Below are positions 1 through 14,131 of a stretch of DNA of 64,000 bases, in pieces. The stretch's first letter is position 1. The number at the start of each line of letters is the position of its first letter. The notes under the pieces were generated by a model. It was not told the DNA's origin. It saw only the letters and a list, made by a program, of their open reading frames with translations, and made no database searches. The translations under genes and the position numbers were made by a program. Source of the stretch: Hymenolepis diminuta (taxonomy: Eukaryota; Platyhelminthes; Cestoda; Cyclophyllidea; Hymenolepididae); contig CAADRB010000014.1 in NCBI GenBank assembly GCA_900708905.1, positions 190,092-254,091 of the forward strand. The letters run 5' to 3'.

Positions 1-3000
1 TAATTATCAATATTTCAATCCACCTCTGTAAAATGACCAAAGGTGAAAGTTATTTATCACTGTTTTAAGGGTTATAAGTGGCAAACATAGCATATTGCCC
101 TTAATAATACCGTAATGAATTTGAAATTTAATTTTCAATGGAATCACAAGTAGCTTTTATGAAATACCAAGCATACTTTTAAAAATATATCCGTTTTGAT
201 TAATAATATCACAAACAGTGGAAAACGTCCCTCTGTCTGTAAATCACTACTTTATGAGAATTAAGCAAGAGCGGTTAAGTACAAAGCTACATATGCACGC
301 TTATTCTTGAGAAAAAGAGGGTAGTGCTCCTGCTCTATCCACGGCATCACATCTCAGCGCACAGTCAACATGAACTCCAATTACTCTATTTCCGACTGTT
401 TTGTGCATTATAAAAAACAAAAATTTTTAACAGGCTGCATATCGAAATGTCATGCTAAACAGTGACACTTTAATGTGAGTCTCTTTAATAACGGTCTTTT
501 AAAAAACCAACAAAATATATTTGTTGGAGCTAAGAGGTAGAGATTAAAAATCCCAAATGTCGTGGACCTAATCTTTCTACTCTTTCCCCAGCTAGTTCCA
601 TTTAGCTAAAGGTGTATACCGTCTTTATTAATTACCAAACGTGTAATGATCTTTATCTTTAGATATGACTCATGCACACTTATCTTTTAACTCAAAACTA
701 ATTTGTCTAAACATTAATAATTTACGATAAGTGAATGCTGAGTAATTTAGAAATTTATTTTTAAAATTATGAAATTACTTTTTAAAGAGAGCATAACTTA
801 ATTAGTATCGAATTTCAAGTGTTGGGAAAAAATTAAAACAGTCAAACAGAATAAATTATAGATACTGACAACTTTGAGAAGGAAATCTGTTGGATGTTCA
901 TGTGCATTTAATCGAGAACTGTAAACCATAACGGTTTTAGCCTTGCCTATGATTTCTGTTATATTAAGATTATGTAAACAGCCTAAGATCTTGTGAATTT
1001 TTGGGTTTCCGTAAAAAGAATAAACATATTTAATTGATAAGATGGACAATTATAACTGGAAAAGAGCCACTAAACACTGAAGATTGCGAATGAGAATTTC
1101 GTAAATAACCTAAGGACAGAAATATAATGTTTGAATTTAGAAACATTAAGCATTGATTAGGTCACTAAGTGAATATTCCGAACCCGGAAATCAAATTAAC
1201 AAATTCCTTTGACGTTCTCTTTTCGACAGCCACCCTCCTCTTTTCCTTTCAGCTGCTTTTAATACAATTGGAAATTGAAAAAATAACCCTGGGCTATAAT
1301 ACCACAATAGCGGTTTAAAATTGTTTTATTACTGCATTCTGAAATACAACAGCGTTTTCATCAGGTTATTTTTTATCTAATTTTAAAAAAATACAATAGT
1401 TTCAGTTATGTTAATCAATAGTTGTTATTTGTTCATTTCATTCCATGTACAAAAGATTCAACAGCATTTTTAAAATTTGAGTACTTCTTTACGTACATAT
1501 AAATGTCCGACATTTCTAAATACTGATAATATATCAGACGGAATTACAGTGATCTCTATTTTAAAATACGAAAATAAAAAATTTAAGAAATTTTATTACA
1601 ACGTAAGTTTTGAAGACATTTAGATCAAATAATTGTCATAATTATGACATTAAATAAGAATTGCTAAAACACTGAGAACTTTTAAATTAGAGGCATAAAT
1701 TCAATTTACGTATAATTTATTAAGAACATGTTCGGTAATTTAACGTATTCTCCCATCGACTTATTGAAATTAAAATTTATGTATGGCATTGTTTTCTTTT
1801 GATTTAAACAGATATTATTACCCATGATAATAAAAAAATCAACAATTTTTCATTATGAGAAAACACCGAAGTCAAATAAATAAAACGTAAGGGACGGAAA
1901 ATATGTTGAAATGAAGTTCAAAGTATCAAAGAGTCTATAAATATTTATTTTACTTTTACTTCAGAGCTTACTTACTGACTTATGGAGCTCTACTAAATTA
2001 AAAACCTGATCTACTTCAGCTCTGCAGTATGAGGATTATGTACGGACCTTAATATCACGTAAGGGCTTTTTATTTTCTTAACTTCTGAGCATGTTAATTA
2101 AAAAATCGACCAGTATCGCAGACAAGAATTTACCCCAGTCCGGTAGACGAGTCGCTATATTTGAATTTCTACGTGGGCCACCCATTTAATAAATACGCTA
2201 AACATTTTCAATTTTTCTACATGTAACACCACAATAATTGGATATTTTTGTGTAAAATTTGGTGTATAATAACGATTTTGAGCACATTAAGTTTCGAAGG
2301 TTTGAACCGAGAAAACGTATTTGAGAATATGTTATTTATTATAAATTTTACTTTAATTTTTGACTTCTAATTTATTATGGGGATCACTTAGGTACCCAAT
2401 GCATAACAAGTGTAAGTAGTCATTATGGGAAGAAGAAAAAAAAGAGAATATTACAGTTCTGTAACCAAAAAGCCGAAAAGTGACTGAGAATTAAATTTGA
2501 GCTCAAAATAGTCTAAAGTGCAGCCCTTAGATAATGAGGGAAAAATCAATAGTCCTCTAAAATACCCGGAAATGAGTCCTCCACAGGACAAACGTAGTGA
2601 GATTGAAGCTGAGTTTATCCTGTTATTCAGCCTAGGTTAATAGTTTAGAGTAGGTATATGATAAGATAAATGCGCATTCTTAAGCAAAATCAGCATATAT
2701 ATTTATCACTTATCACTATGGAAAATGTAAACCAGTGATACGGTCAATCTTTAGACCTGTTCAGCAATAACCACTTTCTTCTTTCATCTTTTGTGAAATG
2801 CTACATTATCCTCTTCTAAACCTTCAGAGTCTTCTAAAAATTTGCAATAATATAGGTGAGAGTATTAGCTTAAAAAAAACCTTCTAGAGCGTTGGACTTC
2901 CCATCAAATTTTGGTGTCAAACTCGATGAAGTTAAAAAAATGTGTACCTTATATTCCATTTTCTCGAAATCGTCTAAAGAAGTTTTTCACAAATAATTAC

Positions 3001-3494
3001 AGCAGATTTGAAATATAGATACAGTTCATAGGTAGTTTTTAAGTCGAGTAGGCAGCCTGATAAGGAAAAGAGCAAATAACCAACTTATAAACTTGTCATT
3101 ATTGCTGATATTGCTAAACCGAATACTCAATTATTCATAAATTTTACAGATCAAGTATATCATGAGTAATTAATTCATTCCACTAAAACTTTATTAAGCT
3201 CTATTCTAATAAGACCCTACTCCTGGCTGAAAGATACGAAGTAGTGGCATCACAAAAGCACTCCCCACGCTAATTCATACCTCATTCCTAATTATTAACG
3301 ACAAAGCACGGTCAACCACCTTATCGAACGTCATTTCGCCTATTCCGGATTGTCCTCGCTGAATAATAATGCTCCTCTTTCCTCTAAAGTCCCCCTTCTA
3401 CTCGTTTCTCCTTTCCCCCCTCATTCATTTCTAACTGTTCATTACACAGTTGTCTATTCCAATTCTTGATGTTCTCAGTCAGCTTTATCCTGTT
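1..3494. other. AT-rich intergenic DNA, no gene seen
   Basis: I see no supported gene, RNA or mobile element here. Open frames are short (83 codons at most, on the minus strand near 0.8-1.05 kb), rich in Ile, Phe and Tyr as expected for chance frames in AT-rich DNA, and lack good flanking splice sites or recognisable motifs. Confidence 0.5.
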
Positions 3495-3691
3495 GGCCTC
3501 AGGAAAATCTTTATTTCAATGAGGGGATATTTAGCCTAACTTTGTCTTGCCCCTAAATTGACATTATTGACGACGTTAGAGCAACTTTATATTAATAATT
3601 AAGCGTCTACCTTAAGTGAACTCTAGGGTCCCTCCCCGTTAGCCCTAAGAAAATCAGTTGTTCAAGGAGAGGATATCTAGCCTAATTTGGT
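3495..3691 (+). repeat. Short diverged direct repeat, two copies about 146 bases apart
   Basis: Positions 3495-3545 and 3641-3691 are similar in the same orientation. Both contain a GAAAATC block followed by a GGATAT-T-TAGCCTAA block. The copies are clearly diverged. This could be the remnant of a local tandem duplication or part of an unrecognised element. No coding potential is seen. Confidence 0.45.
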
Positions 3692-4114
3692 GAAGTTCTC
3701 AAAGTAATTTTACGTGGGATTAGAGAAGCCTTTAAGTTAGGTAAAACAATTAAACATTGGAACACTTCACACAGACCTTTACCTATTTTGCCAACGCAGA
3801 CAACCAAGTATTTCCGGATTTTAAATAAATTCAGTCTTTTACTTCTGCCCGACTTCCGTTTCATTGCCTATTAGAATATTTTACATTTCTCTTTGATCAG
3901 TTGCCTTTTTATTTAACCTGCAAAACCGGCAAAAAACTTTTTCCCTTTTATGTTTGATAGTAAGTTAAATGTTGAAATAAATTGAGTACAATCTATTGAT
4001 TTTAATTCATTTTTCTATATCCTTGCAAGATTTATCAGATTATATGGATAAAAATAAACTGAGTAGCATGACTCAAAAGTTTACTGAAGGATGCCTCAAT
4101 ATGTTTCCAAAATT

Positions 4115-4445
4115 ACTCTTCACGTTGATTTATGTCAGTATGGTTCAAACCCCTATCTACCATGTCTAGACGAGTTAATCGATTCTCTCTTCTTCTGCGA
4201 CTGCCGTTTCATATCATGGTTCACCTGAACTCATACTCTCACGCCCTTCCTTACTCAAGTGACTTTATAAAATCCTTGTATTTCCCTCACATACGTGCGC
4301 ACATGCTTGTCATTTATCTGCTCATACGCTTCCCTCTCAACTCTTCCATTCCTCCTCTCTCTTACTCTCGAATCCTAGTTTTGGTTTATTCAAGACCCTT
4401 TGGTCTACACAACTCCTGGTGTTCTACTTTTTAGAATTGTTGATT
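4115..4445 (+). repeat. Dispersed repeat A, copy 1 (about 310-330 bases)
   Basis: This stretch matches the reverse complement of 19130-19435 over nearly its whole length. Shared blocks include a TTATGTC...ATGG start, TTGTATTTCC, CTTGTCATT, a CT-rich tract near 4330-4370, and TGGTGTTCTAC near the right end. Both copies happen to stay open in the same frame (100 codons here from 4132, about 85 in the other), and their conceptual products resemble each other. The CT-rich, Ser/Leu/His-rich composition and lack of conserved domains suggest non-coding repeat DNA. Family unknown. Confidence 0.65.
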
Positions 4446-6097
4446 ACTTTTGTTAGCTCCAACAGCACTTTTAATTCTGATTAATTTACCTTCTTTAATT
4501 AACCGTCAGTGTTAAGCTATACGGTAAAAATCTCTGACTAATTCATCTGTGACGAAGAGCAATCCGTGCGCGAATGCTGACGGAGAGGAAAGTATTTTTA
4601 ACAGGAATTCAATAACACAGTCTCACAATTTTCCATAAAACTCACATTATGTTGTTTGGGCTGAAATTATTCCAAAAAATTATCTAAAATATTATTTACC
4701 TAAAACAATGCAGAATAAAAATTTTCCTATTTAAACATTTTATTAACGTTTTGTTTAGAATTTGATTGTAAGTGATTATTAATGCAACACTGACAATCTT
4801 CATCAAGTTTATTTTACTTAATTATTTTAGACAAACAAAACTTTCAGAACTATATTTAAGGAATCTTTCTCAATATCAAGAGTCCATGTTAACTACATTG
4901 GCCCCTAAGTTGAACTTCCATTCCATACAAAACTCATTCCGTTAAACTCTTGCGGCAAGGAGTCAACTTCGTTCCTTTAAAATTCGGTTTTATCTGAACT
5001 AAACACCTTCAAATATGTCAAACCAAGGTTTGATGCATTAACCAAAATCAGGGCTTCTATGAAATCCTTTTTCCTCAAAATTTGAAGTTCTGACTTTAAC
5101 TGCCCTCCTCCATCAGTAAATTGAATATGAAAATCTTTACAGGCGGGATTTACGCCACCATTCAACATTTTTAACTTTGTCCCTTCGTGGAGGTGTTTGC
5201 TTTTACTCTTTGATAGATTGGAGCTGCTTGTGGACAATGAAGATGAGAGTGAATGCGAGTATGAGTTCTTGAAAACCAACATCCAGTGCTAAGCTCTAAA
5301 TATCTTAACCCATAAGGACCATTTAAGCAAAGAGGCATTAATAGCAATTCCATTTATATAAAAATCTCAATTTTAAGACCAAAATCTACTACTTTAGTTT
5401 TTCCATCCCATTAGTAAATGTAATATTCAAAGTTTTACGTAATCCCCTGTTCAATTTGTGTTTTCGAGACACTCTTTCAGTCGGGTGGTTTAAGTGGAAA
5501 CCCATTTTTCACAAGCTCTAATTTTTAAGAGAACCTTAGTAATTAGTATTTCATCAAATGGCTTTTACATATATTTTATTTACGCGTTATTATAAGATTT
5601 TAATTTTATATTTCTTTTCGATGGGGTTGTTTATTCATACGTACTAGTGACGATATAGATTGCAAATTATTCGTGACATCACTTCGTTAAATGATGTATT
5701 CGAAATTAAAAACTGGATGCCTACTTAATTCGGGTTACATATGGACAATGTGACTTGAGCACTCCCAGCTTAATGGATTTAATTTGAGCTCGTTGTGTTT
5801 TTCTAATTAACCTGGAAAATATACTTCCTTCGGTTTTGGCATCAAATTTTGTTTATGGCGTAGTCTTTTAAAAAGAATTGTACTGGAAGTTACTTCCCCT
5901 ATCCTCCTAGTATCTACGCTAGTATAATAGGAAATTTACCAAATACTACTATCAGATATTCAAATTAAACGGAAGATTAATTGGCGCTGGACGTCATGGA
6001 CAGGAACTCATTCTAAAACCCGCAGAAGGTATTCTGATATAAAATACGAAACATTCCAGAAACAAACTACGAATTATACTTTGAGGTCAGTGCTATC
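4446..6097. other. Intergenic DNA, no gene seen
   Basis: No supported feature. A minus-strand open frame at 4977-5282 is Ser/Lys-rich but lacks splice context or a recognisable motif, and an overlapping frame at 5171-5353 is equally open, so neither is called. Confidence 0.4.
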
Positions 6098-6216
6098 CCA
6101 GTAGTAATCCCGCAGAACAATCAAATCTAGAAAACTCACTAAGATAGCAACAGAAGCCAGTAACCCAAAGCAGAAAACAGGGCACGCCATGGTAAACACG
6201 CGTGTACCAACAGATT
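6098..6216 (+). repeat. Dispersed repeat B, copy 1 (about 115 bases)
   Basis: It aligns in direct orientation with 17988-18106. Shared blocks include AGTAATC, ATCTAGAAAACTC, ATAGCAAC, CAGAAGC, TAACCCA and AACACGCGTGTA near the right end. Outside about 115 bases the two loci diverge. The short shared core suggests a small non-autonomous element or a fragment of a larger one. Family unknown. Confidence 0.6.
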
Positions 6217-9200
6217 ATTTATAACACTGCAAAGGTCTCTTCCTCTTCACTTCATTAAGAAAGTATCTTGTTTAATATATACACCTCAAGGGATAATGTT
6301 GATCAAATCCAAGTTATCCAGTAGCATAGCAGTCTGGAGACTCTTATTTGGCAAGAGCATGGACAAAAGTAAGAAATCAGTCAATTGTCTCAAAAACCAA
6401 TTATGTCACAGGAATAACTTAAAGCTGTTATTACCAAATATCATTGAAAACTCCCCAGACTTATTACCATTTACAGTAAGACATTCATTAATAAGCATAA
6501 TATACGAAGTTGAGGCCAGGACAGTTTTGTTTAGAGTAGGCAGATTCCGAAATTTACTGTTTGAAAATAGTGCACTGCCATAAATACAATAAAAGACAGT
6601 TGTAGCTAGTGATCTCTTTCACATTTTTTTTATTTTTCCTTTAGAAAAACCCAGACCAGAAAATCCGAGATTAAAAGTTTGATATGATCACAAATTCCCA
6701 GTTTGGATCATTTTCAAGGGTACTAATACTAAAATCTGCCATTATAAATCGGTGTAATTTCTAGCCCTTATTATTTACCTTCATAAAACCTTCATCATGA
6801 CACAAATAAATAAATGAAACAATTTAGATAAAAGATACGATTTGGAAGAGAGAGACAATATTAAGGAAATAGGTACGCCTATGGAACGAAAAGCAGAACG
6901 ATTGTAAGCCCAATTAAAATTTCAACAAACTTGAATGAAAACTAGTATCAGATATACTTTATCCACTCAAAGTATATAAATCCCAAAATAAAAATCCTCT
7001 TAACTCATTTAATTATTTTGGCTGTGAGTCAAAGTATATTTAAAGTTTGATTCTAAGTGTTCTACTTAATAGATTGTAAAATTTACTGAAATAAGACAAT
7101 TAGAGACTGATGAGAGCTATTTGATGATGCGAACAATCCTAAGGCTGGGACAATATATTGGGATTAGTTTGCTTTGGCAAGCATGTTTCATTTTAAAATT
7201 CAGATTTAATCTCTATTTTTTTGTCTTTCAATTTTTACTAATTTATTGAACGACCCGGAGTGTCAAATGATAAACCATGAGTGTATTCAAGGCCATATGT
7301 ATGCTAGGATGCTTGCATACATCCATTCCACAATCTATGACTGACTTCGTTCCTTTATTTTCTTATCTTCACAATTTAAGATATTTTAGCTTGTATCAGT
7401 AAGGCTGTTGTTTGCTAGGCGCCGATATTGTCTCTGATCCGATGTAGCTTAGTTTTATTAATAGAAAGGATAGGATCTAGAACACACCACAACTTAGCTC
7501 ATTAAATAAGACTCATTCAAATGATCCGATATGCTAAACATAACTTCTGAAAGGAGAAGAAGAAGAACTTCCAATACTACCGAATTATGAAAATTATAGA
7601 AAGAAAAGCATCGTCGGCCGATTTTTAAATCGCAGACCAGTGATGTTAGGAATTAGAATATTTTTTAATAAAAATTTGGAATTAATTAATTAATGACATT
7701 AGAATATTTTGAAATAAACTAATCTTTCTAATGTCCTCATTTACGAAAGAAATTCCTTCATCAATATTTTACTTAATGCGATTTCAGTAAGCTTTTTATA
7801 TTAGAAAATTTACTATTATTCAATTATCCGAATAATTTGTTATGCGTGGGTGGCAAAAGGTAATAAATTCTAAACACATCTTTTGTGAGTTCAAATTCGT
7901 AAATACATTGACATTTGTTTCCTACCTATGCTGCTTTTCCATTTAATGCAAAATTGGCATCAATCTATAAATATAATAAGACATGGAAATATGAGCTTAC
8001 TCAATCAATTCAAAGCTTATCTTCTTCATCTAAAAATTTCGAAGGTGATCTGTTCCTATTTTAATTCCTGGTAGGGCAATTTCTGTTCTCTTTACTGAGT
8101 AGATACACTGAATAGGAGGGAGCCGTTTCTGGGTTAGCGAATGGAGTGGAAATGAACCCTAGAAGTCCTGTATAAAATGGCTATCGATTAATTTACCGTG
8201 AAATCAAATGAACGGTTAACGATTTTGGAGATGCAATTTTTGTCCCCCTTATTGACTAGGCTAATTGAAAAGATGGAGACCACTTCTTGTTTCTGGCGAA
8301 AAATGCCTTTGAAGCATCGTTTTTAAGTGTATCCATTGAGTAAAATGAGACCTCAACAGTTTTGCAATAAGAGAGAGAGAATACGAAACATCACACGTAC
8401 GTTAATGCAAGCTGAAAATTAATTAATGGTAGCAAAACGATAAGGGCACAGCGTAGAGCTGGGTGTGTCGCGGGTTGCTAAACACACAAGCTGCCGATGT
8501 TAGAATCACAGTGCCATCATCTTCGAAACAAATGTGACACTTCTAAAGAGTCGAAGTCGATCGATATTTTTTATGAAGGGAGTGAAAATGTGATAAAAAT
8601 GCCAATTATTTAAACAAAGAGCTTACAATTTGTAATCATGGAATAGTATCAAATAGAGGAATGTATACCAGTCCAATAAAGATATAGACTAGATGAAATC
8701 AAAAAAATCATTTCAAAACAACGGGACATATTTGGAAAACCTTTCGGTCGGTATCTTTCGTGCACGATGCTGAGGATTCTCTTTAATTAGAAAATTTATA
8801 AGAGCATTACTTAAAATGTATCATTCTAATCTTGGAAAAGAACCAGAATCCAGAAAACAACAAAATAGTTCATTCTGATGAATGAAGATGGTATCGATTA
8901 GAAAAGAAGAATGACGCCTGGGTATAGTAATAGTTTCTGATTCTATTTGCACCCCTTTAATTTGATAGGTATAGTTTACAACTTGTGTTCTAGGGATTTT
9001 CACATCGAAATGAATGACTTCCCCATGGGTTCATGAATTAATTTATGTCCATGATATCCAAAGCCTTTTAACCATTTGATTAATTTGGATACCACGTCCA
9101 AGAAGGATGAAGAGAACAAGATTTTAACGAGGTGGAGCTTGCCTAATTAATGTGGACTTTAATACAAATTGATATTCAATGCATTATTTCAAATTCTTAT

Positions 9201-9724
9201 TGTTGGTCCAAACGAAGAATCTGCGTCATAAAGCAGAAAATTACTTAAATGTGTGACTTTATTCCCCACTTCTAGATTGTTTTGCATATTCATTTTATCC
9301 GATTTCTGTTCCCTCTTTCGCCTTTTATTTGTGCAATACGAGTAAAATAATAGCTTGCAGAATATATGGCACAGCAGTTACATTTAAGAACAAGCTTTAC
9401 GGTTCTTGAACTTGTTACTGGTGAAAAAGACAGGGATTAAATCATTCTTTTCCCGAATTTTATTACAAATAACCGATTAATGCCTTATTAGCGTCACAAA
9501 AGCCTGGAATATTGCCAAATTTTCTTAAAGGAAGTCTTATTTTGAGCTAGAACTAAATAAATTGACCATGAAAAAGGAAAACTTGAGATCATTAGTTGGT
9601 TTTCATCTCCAATTATTATAAATCAAATATGAGAGGAAAGGGATCCATCAATAATAGCAGTATTAATGTATTCGTGAGGTAGAAGAGGAAAAAAAATAAG
9701 TGTGGAAACTCACAAAATTCAGCA
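6217..9724. other. AT-rich intergenic DNA, no gene seen
   Basis: No supported coding, RNA or mobile feature. A plus-strand frame at 6296-6583 (95 codons) has no motif and no splice context, and is left out. Confidence 0.4.
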
Positions 9725-9795
9725 GATGACAATGTTACAGCATGGTTGACGTGGTCGTCTGCGAAGTCAGAGGCCACGGGTTCGATGTCTAACGA
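9725..9795 (+). repeat. tRNA-like pol III promoter remnant (SINE or pseudo-tRNA)
   Basis: A box-A-like stretch lies near 9738-9752 (AGCATGGTTGACGTGG resembles TRGCNNAGTGG). A strong box-B-like site follows at 9778-9789 (GGGTTCGATGTC), about 40 bases downstream, the spacing usual in tRNA genes. The sequence between looks like an eroded anticodon arm, and I cannot close a good acceptor stem. It is more likely the head of a tRNA-derived SINE or a dead tRNA than a working tRNA. Confidence 0.4.
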
Positions 9796-12700
9796 TGCAT
9801 GTTCCGTAAGCAAAGCGGACTAATTCACTGGTCAAGTCTGATTCATAGATGTGGTCCGAACTCTACTCCAAGATGAACTCCTTTACTCAAAAAGTGTCGT
9901 TATAACCATTGAACTAGAGTTATGCAGAAGATGGAGATCTAGAACTAGATCTCACTGATACATCTAGAGAAGATGCACTCACTCATCTACAAGCACATCA
10001 AAACTTCAGGCTTCAAGCACGTGACATCACATAACTTATCGAGTTATCCAGTTGACAGAGTCCTCAAAGAAGCGAACCGCAATAAAGAAACATGCATCCA
10101 TCGCATAAACCATATCTTTAATTAGCCATTGTATGTACTCCCAGTGGGTTTTTTAGCGCAAGCGTGAGGCGTTAAGGTGATACTGTAGAAAGTGAAAGTG
10201 GAAGGAAAAGCATTCATAATCTGAGTGGACGTTTATTCTGACAGATGGCTGGGCATGGGCCAGCAGTGGCACAGAGAGAAAGAGTGAAAAGGCATGCAAC
10301 TGTTGCCTCGATGTCTGGTGTTTCGCAGTCTGCTTTTTTGCGCGTACCTGACCAGAGGGTGTTTGACGTGACGATTTTGTATGTTAGGTATTTTTGTGTG
10401 CGTGCACCCATGCCCTGCATTCCATCACCCCACTAAAAGGAAGGTAGGCGTAAAAATGCTGTGTATGTGCACTTATATTCCTCCGCCCACATTATTATCC
10501 CATCTTTGCCATCTCTGCTTGTCTTTCTGATCGCAGAAACAACGCACATATTTCGTCCATTCTGATTTTAACGACATGAATGACCACGTGGAGTGGGTAT
10601 TTTGGGGCCCATTAGAACAGTAGCAGCTTTATTCCCTTCACCTATTTTAAACTTTTGTTCGGATTAGCTTATCGATCGTAATTTTTATTTGTTTGTTTTC
10701 TATCTCTTTCACTTGGTCCCACTTATGACTCCTCCCTCACCTCTCTCCTTCTACTTTTCTAACCTCTACACTTTGAATTTTACTCTGCGAATTAATTACT
10801 TTTCAACTTGCTGATTACAAAGTTTTCGCCTTCTTCTCATTATCCACCAATAAAAATATTCACCTGCTCTCTATCTGTTTCTTATCGTTTGATGGAAGAG
10901 TTTGTGCCTGACAAATTTCCCCTGTTCTGCATTGGTTTCTCCATCCTCAAGAGAGCCTCTCCTGCCTTAGGATTCTGTTAAAGGTTCCCTTATTTATAAA
11001 TTTGATAAACTGTTAAAGCATAATTATTTGGTGGACATCATAATGATTTCAGATGTGAAGAATACTTTCTCCATGTTAGTTAAGTTCACCTTGAACGAAC
11101 TCTAGTGAGCTCTGCAATGTTAAAAAGAATCTTTCGACTTGCCTATGTTCCTTCGGTTTTAAGAAGGAAGACACCATAACCGCTGGCAATTTAATTAACT
11201 GATGATTAAGGTCTGAATATTGGAAATATTAATTCACTCTAGAAAGTAGGAGTCCATTCAAGAGATTTTGAAATTTGTAATATTAAGACGTAACGCAGGG
11301 AATTATGATTACAAATAATGAATTTAAATGCCCTAATTTATTGATCTCCTCTCTACCAACCTTCCGTGAGGAATTTTTACTCTTTTTCAGATTCGGATAC
11401 TTTTTCTATGATTACCAGAACTTTATTTCTGTTTCAACAATGTATAATAGTAAAAACAGAAAACATGATTTGATATTTACATTCCTGCCCACAGAGAAAT
11501 AAAAAAGTTTATAATTTTTTAATAAGGATGCAGTGGCTAAACACAGGAGATAGAATAATATTTAAAGTTGGAGGGAGCAAAAGTCATAGCAAAAAAATAC
11601 CCATACTTCATCTGAATTCATCCAAATTGTTTAATAACCAAAGAGTATGTAGACAACACTGATTTCAATATGGTGTGAACATTTGTAACTGTAATAGAAG
11701 AGAAAAATGAGACATCGTACTCTAACTAAAAAAGCGAAAAGGAACCCGTAAATAGCTAATTTAATGGGTCTCTTTGTACGTTATTTATTAATTATGGCAG
11801 TATAAAATATACTAAGTGGACAGGAGGATGCATAGCTACAGCAAAGAGGAAATAGTTATGGAAAAGGGTTAGGAATTTGGCCCATGGAAATAGGGATAAT
11901 TAATTCTTCTCTTCTCAGCCCGAAGATTTTTGGAGAGGCTTGCACTGAATCTGATATCAACATTGAGGATAGCATTCTGAGATGAGTCGTTTCAACCGTC
12001 CCCATCGTTTATATAGACTTAAGAAAACCGGAAATTGGACACTGCAAGTCCGTTTGATCATTGTGTCGGAGAGACATTGATCTTGTCGAAAGAGCAAAGA
12101 CATTGATTTCTTTTCGGCAAACATTCTTATACAATAGGCAGCTTCGCATTTCACCGTTTTCGTTCGAATTCCCTGAAGATCCGAATTTACAGTATTAGAA
12201 GCTAGATTTGACACCATTGGCTGCTATAGCCATGATAGCCGCCCAAAATAAAGTTTTCCTTGGAGTTTTGATTAGCTTGCCTCAGCCACGAATTTGTGAA
12301 AGCTTTCTTTTCAAATTCCCTAGGACTTTGATGACTTATAAGAATTTTTACGGTAAGGGAATAGGAAAGTATTTTCATAGCAGTCCAAAGGTGAAATCTT
12401 CTTTATTGAAGTTCGGTTGCAGAACTTACCAGAGGAATCCGATGAAGTCGCGGTTCTATGAATCCTAATCCTATAATCAACTACCTTTCAGTATTAAGGA
12501 AAGCCTTAAGCCTGCTGTTATCAGATACCCTTAGAACTATTGTGGAAAGATCGTAACGGTTCGTTACAGAATAATTTACAATGTTCCAAAATATGAGTCT
12601 ATCAATGAAAAAGAAATCTAACTCTAGTTAATCCAATTTCGACGAATACAACCCTGTACTGATTTATTAATTACTGAATCTCGACTAGATCATTCATAAT

Positions 12701-14131
12701 TTCCATCAGCACAGAATCGCCAGAACCTCAACTTGAACTACGCACTACTAATTCCGTTAATCGGATCCTCCACATTCGTGAAAAAACGACTGACCATATT
12801 TCGGGTAACCATCTACATGTCTGTTAAATGCACATACAGTTCTTTGTTTATCACAGACCTGGTACGTAACTTAGTAGCGTGTCAAACATAAACAGGATGC
12901 TGAACACCACTACCACCAAACTAGAATTAAAAGTAATCAAGCATCAAGATGCACGTCCCCACCCACACAGAAAGAGAGAACGAAATAGTATATATGAATG
13001 AATATTCAAAGGCTTTATATTATATGAAATCGTCGGCACATTTTGGGAGAATAGGTAATGAGAGAGAAGCGAGTATAAGGGAGAGGGAGGGGGAGGGAGA
13101 TGAAGACGCATTTATAAAATCTCAAAGGTAATGTCCTGTAAGGTCTTTGAGTTGACGGACAGGACAGCAGGATACAATACAAAAAGAGGAAATACATAAA
13201 GTTTCTGCATATATGCGGTTGCGTATGAGAAAAAAGGCAAACAAAAGAATAACAATGGATTTAATTGCAATAATAGGCGCTCGTTTTTTTAAGATTCACC
13301 CAAAAGGAGAGCATACAACACAGCATCATATATACACTGGGGGAATCTGCTGATTAGAAGTTACTGTTCGGAAATCATTCACGTAGAGGACTTGAACGAA
13401 CTTGTTGGGTATCAGGAGTCTCAAGCGGAGGTTTGGTTGAAGTCGAACCATCTACAACAATAACAAATAAAACGATAAACACCCCTAAATGCAATCCATT
13501 TTACTGACCACAGTGATTGACTTACTGTTTGTCGTTGGAACCCACCTTGCATCCAACAGACCCTGGTTGTAATCAAAAACCTACACGGAAAAGGCACGAT
13601 AAGTAAAGCCAAGCAGACTTCATCTGCATTAGGTCATAGATTAAAAAAAAGCGTCAAAACTATTTCGATCTGTTATTTAGAACAGTGATCTGCGATCAAT
13701 GAATCGAGACTCATGAAATATAAATTTCTCACTCTAGGATATGCACTATTTGATGAACCTGGTATTCAAAATTGTCTCATTTAACTAATCCTTTAAAGAA
13801 GTACAACAAATAACAGTAATCAATAAAAAGCAATATCACTACCTAATCTCGTGTAAGAGTTGAAGATGTGAACTCTCTTCTACCCTTAAACACGGATCAA
13901 AAGAGGTTTTACGAAATGCATTATTACGCATGTAAAATTCGTTCGTGAAATACAATCACCAGTGTAATCCTTTTGCTTAAGAGCTACAAACAAATCCAAG
14001 AGCCTTAAAACAAAACAAAGAGGGAAACTTCAAATTAATATGGTCAACATACTAAAACTGCACTCTCATACCCAATTTTGTCTATCTCATAAGTTTTACG
14101 GATTAAATGAATTAGTTAATAAATAAGAAAG
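9796..14131. other. Intergenic DNA downstream of the MEF2-like gene
   Basis: No gene can be supported. The part at about 10.14-10.44 kb is richer in G+C and CpG than its surroundings and has open frames on both strands, which suggests old repeat or element DNA. Overlapping opposite-strand frames near 11.96-12.47 kb (86 codons each) have no motif. A purine-rich stretch at about 13.05-13.10 kb is low complexity. Confidence 0.4.

Noticed and set aside
7100..7140. CTGATGAG followed by GCGAAC, resembling a hammerhead ribozyme core
   Set aside because: The required GAAA after stem II is not present and the stem II arms do not pair.
11957..12468. Overlapping opposite-strand 86-codon frames, one with several Cys
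   Set aside because: Neither has a domain or signal peptide, and the possible donor site (CCG|GTTTTC) is poor.
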